Below are positions 59,501 through 64,000 of a stretch of DNA of 64,000 nucleotides, piece after piece. Made by a program: the position numbers and the translations under genes. The notes beneath the pieces are model-generated. The model ran no database searches, was not told where the DNA came from, and saw only the letters and a program-made list of their open reading frames with translations. The stretch comes from Lobulomyces angularis (taxonomy: Eukaryota > Chytridiomycota > Chytridiomycetes > Lobulomycetales > Lobulomycetaceae). Numbering within the stretch: the first letter of the stretch is position 1; each line of letters begins with the position of its first letter. The stretch spans positions 1 through 64,000 of the forward strand of contig JADHYX010000024.1 of the NCBI GenBank assembly GCA_027604685.1, in the 5' to 3' direction.

Positions 59501-62500
59501 GGAATAGGTTTACCAGAGGATTTTGCATGGATATTGGTGGTGGGGTTATGAATCATTTTGAGTGGCTGCAGACAGGTGATAATGAATTTAAAATGGTAAA
59601 TCATGAAGAGCTATTAATATTGGCGTAAGTATTTAACAAATATATTGATTTCTGATAAATATAATGTATAGCCACTTTGGTAAGCCAATGAGTAAACTTA
59701 AAGGAGACGGTGAACTTAGAATATATCCAACTGCATTTGCTATACTTGACTTGGTCATTGCGACATTTTTTGTAGTTTTTGAAAAAGTAAAGTATGACAA
59801 ACCTGAAGAAGTTGACCTGCAAAAAGTTGTAACTGGAAAATCAATAAATGATTTAAAATACACCCCAACAGTGGATATTGAATTACTTCCTATTTACACA
59901 AATATAGGAACTACGTTAAGCGACATTGAAGTTCTGCGCCTTAGTGCTTATAAAGAGGAGGCGGATTCCCTTTCGGAGACTTTCGACGGTAATTTAATAA
60001 AACATTAGCGATTTATTGTAGTTTTTAGTTTCAAAATTAAGCTCCGGAAATACCAGCTTTGAAAGTGTTAAATCAGGTGGTTCATGCTTTGTTATAAAAG
60101 GCACTAATGGTAATAAGTTGTGGTTTAAAATTTACTTATTTTTTTCAGATTCAACAACATTGTTTGCAGGAACAAAAGGAAATTGCACTCAAATTGTTTA
60201 CAAAATAAATTTAGCGCCTGGTGAAGTAACTGAAACTATAGTAGAAAAACCTAGAAACCAAATGTTGTCAACAATTGTATTTCGAAATGGAATAACCAAT
60301 TTTACGAGAGGTTTCTGTCTTATCGATAAAAAAAAAATCTTTCATTATGAGTGGGTTCGAACTGGAGAACAAGAATTTAAGCTACTTCAGCACGAAGACT
60401 CACTTGTTGCAGCGTATTTTTTTTTAAATTGCGTATCATATAAATATTTTTTGCTAGGCACTTTGGTCGACCAATGAAAACATCCGGGTTAAATAATAAA
60501 GGACAGTTGCGAATTTACGAACGCTTCTTTTCTATAATAGACCTAATTGTAGCCACATTTTTCGTTATGTATGAAAAAGGAAGATTTGATAAGGTTATTG
60601 CCAGTAATAAGAAAGGAGATTATTCAGGAAAAATATCAATTTATGAAATGAACCATGCGCCTACCATTGACATGGAATTACTTCCGGTCTATACAGATCA
60701 AGGAAGGACTTTAAGTGACATTGAAGTTCCTCACTTAAGTGAATATACTGAAAACATAGATTTGCCGTTTAAATCGTTCAATGGTTTTCACTGTTTTTAT
60801 TATTTATTAAGCTGGAACCTTTTTTTTAGTATTAAAGCAATCCAAAGGGAGCACGCTTTTCGAGAGTTCTGGTTTTGGTGGAATCTGCTATTTAATTAAA
60901 GGCCAAAATAGTAATTTTTCTCTACATTAACTTTCGTTTTACCATCGTTTTAGATACTACGACTCTTTTTTCAGGAATAAAAGGAAATTTGACTGAAGTA
61001 GTATACAAAATTTATTTATCTCCCGGAGAAACTGTAGAAACTGTAATTGAGAAGCCAAATAGTAAAGATCTCTCGGTTATACTGTTCAGAAATGGAAGGG
61101 ATTATTTTACAAGAGGCTTTTGCTTATTTGTTGATGGAAATTTAATGCATTATGAATGGTTAAGAACTGGAACGGAAGAATTTAAGCTTATAAATCATGA
61201 AAACAAGCTTATTGTTGCGTAAGATTTTATAGAAACAATGTTACTATTTTTTCATTCTAATTTAAGCCACTTTGGACGTCCAATGAAAACTTCTGGGCTT
61301 CACAACAAAGGTGATATTCGTGTGTACGAGGCTGGATTGTCTATCATTGGGCTGATTATTGCTACATTTTATGTTGCATACGAAAAAGTAAAATATGACG
61401 AATCCGCTAAAGCGGAGCATTATGCTACTTTAGTGGACAACAAGTCTCCTGAATTTTCTACGATCGATATTGATGCGATTCCAGTTTATGATGATTCGGG
61501 GAACACGTTAAGTGATATTGAAATTATACGCCTAGGGCAGTACAGCGAAGCTGCTCATTCTGAAGCAAATTTTTATAATTGTATACTTTTTTTATCTTAA
61601 GGATTATTTACAAATTTTTTCAGATATTCGAACTTCTAAAGGAAAAGTGACTTTTGAAAATGCAAAAAGTGGTGGAGTGTCGTATTCCATCAAGGGAACA
61701 GAACGTATGCAACTGATTTTAATACTCGTTTAAAAATTTGTAATATGTATAAATAGATTCCACAAAGCTGGTTAGTGGTGTAAATGGTATTTACAACGAA
61801 ATAAGATACAAAGTATATTTGCGATCTGGAGAAGCTATTGAAACATTGCTGGAAAAACCCAACAATCAAGAGTTATCAGTAATATTAAAAAGAAATGGAC
61901 TACATAAGTTTAGCAGAGGTTTTGTTTTGATGGAAAATGAAAGTTTAAGCCATTATGAGTGGTTAAGAACTGGTGAGGAAGAATTTAAGCTGGTTAACCA
62001 TGACAAAATGGTTGTAATTGCGTAAGATTGTATTACAAGTTACTTTTTTGTAATTATTATCTTTCTATAGTCATTTCGGCCATCCCATGAATGCATCAGG
62101 ATTCAATAATAAGGGAGAAATTAGAGTATATCCATTGGGCTTTTACATTGTTGATTTGATACTTGCTACTTTTTATGTTAGTGTAGAAAAAACCAAATTC
62201 GACAAAGTTGGCAAAGTCGAAACGCTTTTACGAAACAATGATGAGCAAATCTCAAATTTGCCTACAATTGATATTGATAATCTACCTGTTTATGATAATA
62301 CTGGCAAAACTCTCTGTGATATGAAAATTTTGCGTTTTAGTGAATACAAAGAGGATGCAAGCGCAAACTCAAAAGCTTTTAATTGTATTAACACTTTGAA
62401 GTTTGTTTTTTAATTTTTTTTATAGTCCTTCGTTCCTCTAAGGGAAATGTCACTTTCGAAAATTTGCGAACTGGAGGACTTTCTTATACTGTGAGGGGGA

Positions 62501-64000
62501 CTGATCGTATGTCTAATTCAACTTTTGTATGTCTTTATGTTTTTAGATTCAAGTGTACTTTTAGGAGGAGTTGGAGGAAATTTTAGGGAATTAATGTATA
62601 AAATTTACCTTCGCCCTGGGGAAAATCTAGAAACATTGCTGGAAAAACCAGATTCTCAAGAATTATCAGTAATGCTCTACAGAAATGGAACCCACAATTA
62701 TACTCGAGGATTTTGCTTAAAGGAAGGTGAGAGTTTAATGCATTATGAATGGTTGAGAACCGGAGAAGAGGAGTTTAAGCTCTTTAACCACGAAAATTTG
62801 GTTGTTGTGGCGTAAGCAATGTTAATCGTATTTAATTAATAAAAATGTAGTCATTTTGGCCGTCCCATGAAAACTTCCGGAATGAAGAATAAAGGCGAAC
62901 TGCGAGTTTATACAAGTGGTTACTCTATTACTGATTTGGTGGTTGCAACGTTTTATGTTTGTTATGAAAAGATTAAATTTGACAGATTAGTAAAACAAAA
63001 ACCTAATCAAGACATAGATGTGGATAATTTGCCATCAGTTGACATTGACACACTTCCTGTGTACAATAACAATGGAAAAACTCTGAGTGATATTGAAGTA
63101 TTAAATTTGGGGAAATATCGCGAAGAGGCGGCAATTGAAGCAGATACTTACAATTGTAATACAATTTTTTTTAAACTTCTATTTAACAATGTTTCAGATA
63201 TTCGTACTTCTCGCGGAGTAGTTACATTTGAAAATAAAAAAATGGGGAGTTTTTCATATTCAATGAAGGGTACAGAAAGTAAGTTATTGGGATATGTTTA
63301 ACCTAAACTAATTTATTAAGAAATAACCCTTATGTACGGTGGTATAAATGGAGCATTTACAGATCTGAAATATAAATTGTATCTTCGTCCTGGCGAAAAT
63401 TTTACAAACCTTGTTGAAAAGCCTGATAATCAGGAGTTGTCGGTCATATTATATAGAAATGGAAATACACATTTTACTAGAGGTTTTTGTTTATATGAGA
63501 CGGACAGCATTATGCATTACGAATGGCTTAGAACTGGAAGTGAAGAGTTTAAACTTGTAAATCATGAAAATATGGTGATTGTTGCGTAAGTTATCAATTT
63601 TTTTGATTTCTTAATTTTTCTTCTAGGCATTTTAATCGTCCCATGCGTACTTCTGGCTTTAACAACAAAGGTGAGCTTAGGGTTTATCGAAACGGGAAGT
63701 TATTAGCTGATTTGATTGCGGCTACATTTTATATAACTTATGAGAAATTTAAATTTGATAAAATTCAAACTAGAGAAAAAAAGAATGTGACAGAAACTAG
63801 TAACTATCCTTCTATAGATATTGATGCATTACCACTGTATGATGGTTCAGGTATTACACTGAGTGACATTGATGTGATTCGCTTGGGAAGTTACAAAGAA
63901 GAATCCATAGCCGTCGAAACCTTCCATTGTATTTTTTTACAAAAAATTTCTAAAAAGTCTAAAAAATTATTTCTGGTAGTCATTCGGGCGAAAGGAAACA
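53599..64000 (+). CDS. Giant tandem tubby/DUF6593-like repeat protein (partial, 3' end outside window)
   Basis: Start proposed at ATG 53599 (MKKQNLLPISKEISTSEKQG). Two short exons lead into a Ser-rich exon (53868-54340) and then a first, divergent domain. A 1.5-kb exon (54812-56380) adds a disordered region with four short YSxxxLEEMK motifs. From 56435 to the edge, a three-exon cassette repeats. Each encodes a domain with (B) TSFESVKSGGSCFVIKGT-like strands, (C) VYKIYLSPGETVET, IEKP, LSVILFRNG, FTRGFCL, HYEWLRTGEEEFKLVNHE, and (D) HFGRPMKTSG..NKGELRVY, then a final hydrophobic segment LDLVIATFFV. The order of strands, the central YEW, and the C-terminal hydrophobic helix resemble the tubby C-terminal/LURP-one/DUF6593 fold. 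Linkers carry IDIELLPVY and LSDIEVLRLSEY. More than 2,500 residues are already encoded by my estimate. No signal peptide seen. Function unknown. Confidence 0.8.
54408..54940 (+). repeat. Tubby-like unit 1 (most divergent)
   Basis: B exon 66 nt (54408-54473), C exon 250 nt (54518-54767), D exon starts at 54812. LHFEWIKILENIYVLVNHES replaces the usual HYEWLRTG.EEFKLVNHE. The barrel-closing helix reads LVLSTFFVTF. Confidence 0.8.
56435..57000 (+). repeat. Tubby-like unit 2
   Basis: B exon 56435-56515 (81 nt), C exon 56559-56823 (265 nt), D exon from 56869. Carries TRGFCL, THYEWIKVG and LVVATFF. The HFGRP block is replaced by SFEKVL. Confidence 0.85.
57560..58145 (+). repeat. Tubby-like unit 3
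   Basis: B exon 57560-57640 (81 nt), C exon 57692-57965 (274 nt, with a three-codon insertion), D exon from 58007. First unit with HFGRPM and LVIATFFV. Confidence 0.85.
58406..58990 (+). repeat. Tubby-like unit 4
   Basis: B exon 58406-58486 (81 nt), C exon 58528-58792 (265 nt), D exon from 58850. HYEWLRTGEDEFKLLNHE and LLIATFFV. Confidence 0.85.
59230..59805 (+). repeat. Tubby-like unit 5
   Basis: B exon about 59230-59316 (87 nt), C exon 59357-59624 (268 nt), D exon from 59672. HFEWLQTGDNEFKMVNHE and LVIATFFV. Confidence 0.85.
60029..60590 (+). repeat. Tubby-like unit 6
   Basis: B exon 60029-60109 (81 nt), C exon 60149-60413 (265 nt), D exon from 60458. HYEWVRTGEQEFKLLQHE and LIVATFFV. Confidence 0.88.
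60830..61400 (+). repeat. Tubby-like unit 7
   Basis: B exon 60830-60910 (81 nt), C exon 60954-61218 (265 nt), D exon 61267-61580. HYEWLRTGTEEFKLINHE and LIIATFYV. Confidence 0.88.
61624..62205 (+). repeat. Tubby-like unit 8
   Basis: B exon 61624-61704 (81 nt), C exon 61757-62021 (265 nt), D exon from 62071. SRGFVL replaces TRGFCL; HFGHPM replaces HFGRPM. Confidence 0.88.
62426..62985 (+). repeat. Tubby-like unit 9
   Basis: B exon 62426-62506 (81 nt), C exon 62547-62811 (265 nt), D exon from 62851. HYEWLRTGEEEFKLFNHE and LVVATFYV. Confidence 0.88.
63198..63770 (+). repeat. Tubby-like unit 10
   Basis: B exon 63198-63278 (81 nt), C exon 63321-63585 (265 nt), D exon from 63627. HYEWLRTGSEEFKLVNHE, HFNRPM and LIAATFYI. 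Confidence 0.88.
63980..64000 (+). repeat. Tubby-like unit 11, cut by the window edge
   Basis: After the unit-10 D exon (linker LPLYDGSGITLSDIDVIRLG), an acceptor TTCTGGTAG at 63971-63979 opens what should be the next B exon (VIRAKGN). The array therefore continues to the right. Confidence 0.6.

Noticed and set aside
53599..64000. Array as many small separate genes
   Set aside because: Each apparent stop after ...VVA is created by the GC|GTAAG donor; splicing at equivalent sites restores one frame through all units.

Overview
The window is a eukaryotic nuclear contig. It is AT-rich, gene-dense and full of very short spliceosomal introns (the clearest are 39-51 nt, GT...AG, sometimes with a CTAAC-like branch point). 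Genes lie on both strands with short A/T-rich gaps and there is no operon logic. The gene set points to an early-diverging fungus or a close relative, possibly Cryptomycota/Rozella-like (inference). A Sho1-type osmosensor (four membrane segments plus SH3), a PSP1-domain protein and tubby/DUF6593-like domains are fungal in flavour. An animal-like G-beta, a KIF12-like kinesin, a PRRC2/BAT2_N protein, a FAM177-like protein and a Rab geranylgeranyltransferase alpha with leucine-rich repeats are features that yeasts have mostly lost.

Layout. 1-338: last exon of a gene entering from the left. 647-1938(+): repetitive lysine/serine-rich hypothetical protein. 2210-3370(-): FAM177-like. 3886-5242(+): spermidine synthase. 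5774-7103(+): G-protein beta. 7354-10615(-): PGAP1/Bst1 GPI inositol-deacylase. 10792-13856(+): AP-3 beta. 14130-16669(+): kinesin. 16945-18880(-): F-box/beta-helix protein. 19827-20203(+): CMC1-like twin-CX9C protein. 21051-23215(+): TBL1-like LisH/WD40 protein. 23550-26920(+): PRRC2-like. 27129-28292(-): PRP38 with a C-terminal Hub1-binding motif. 28433-29739(+): ELMO-domain protein. 29748-30431: a decayed or mis-resolved spliced gene. 30649-32756(+): PSP1-domain protein. 33441-34487(+): hypothetical protein. 34692-35444(+): SPF45 amino-terminal part only. 35669-38543(+): RBM26/27. 38963-40545(-): NIPA-type magnesium transporter. 41169-42081(-): Sho1. 43104-44364(-): tRNA-splicing endonuclease SEN2. 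45038-45832(+): RPB7. 46042-48432(-): RabGGTase alpha. 48650-49375(+): dead Tc1/mariner copy. 49463-51606(-): RAD9. 51750-52846(-): proteasome alpha subunit (PSMA1 type). 53599-64000(+): one very large gene that runs off the right edge.

The most unusual object is that last gene. It encodes a tandem array of at least ten, and an eleventh starting, beta-barrel-like domains that resemble the tubby C-terminal/LURP-one/DUF6593 superfamily. Each domain is built from the same three-exon cassette (a B exon of 81 nt, a C exon of 265 nt, and a longer D exon), with introns at the same positions and phases. The array grew by repeated duplication of whole genomic cassettes.

Most of the other genes are single-copy housekeeping functions: membrane traffic and lipid anchors (PGAP1, AP-3, RabGGTase, ELMOD), RNA processing (PRP38, SPF45-N, RBM26/27, SEN2), signalling (G-beta, Sho1), transcription and proteolysis. 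They sit side by side without an evident shared pathway. Gene models were spliced by eye from reading frame, splice consensus and family conservation. Exon edges are therefore good where conservation is strong and approximate elsewhere.
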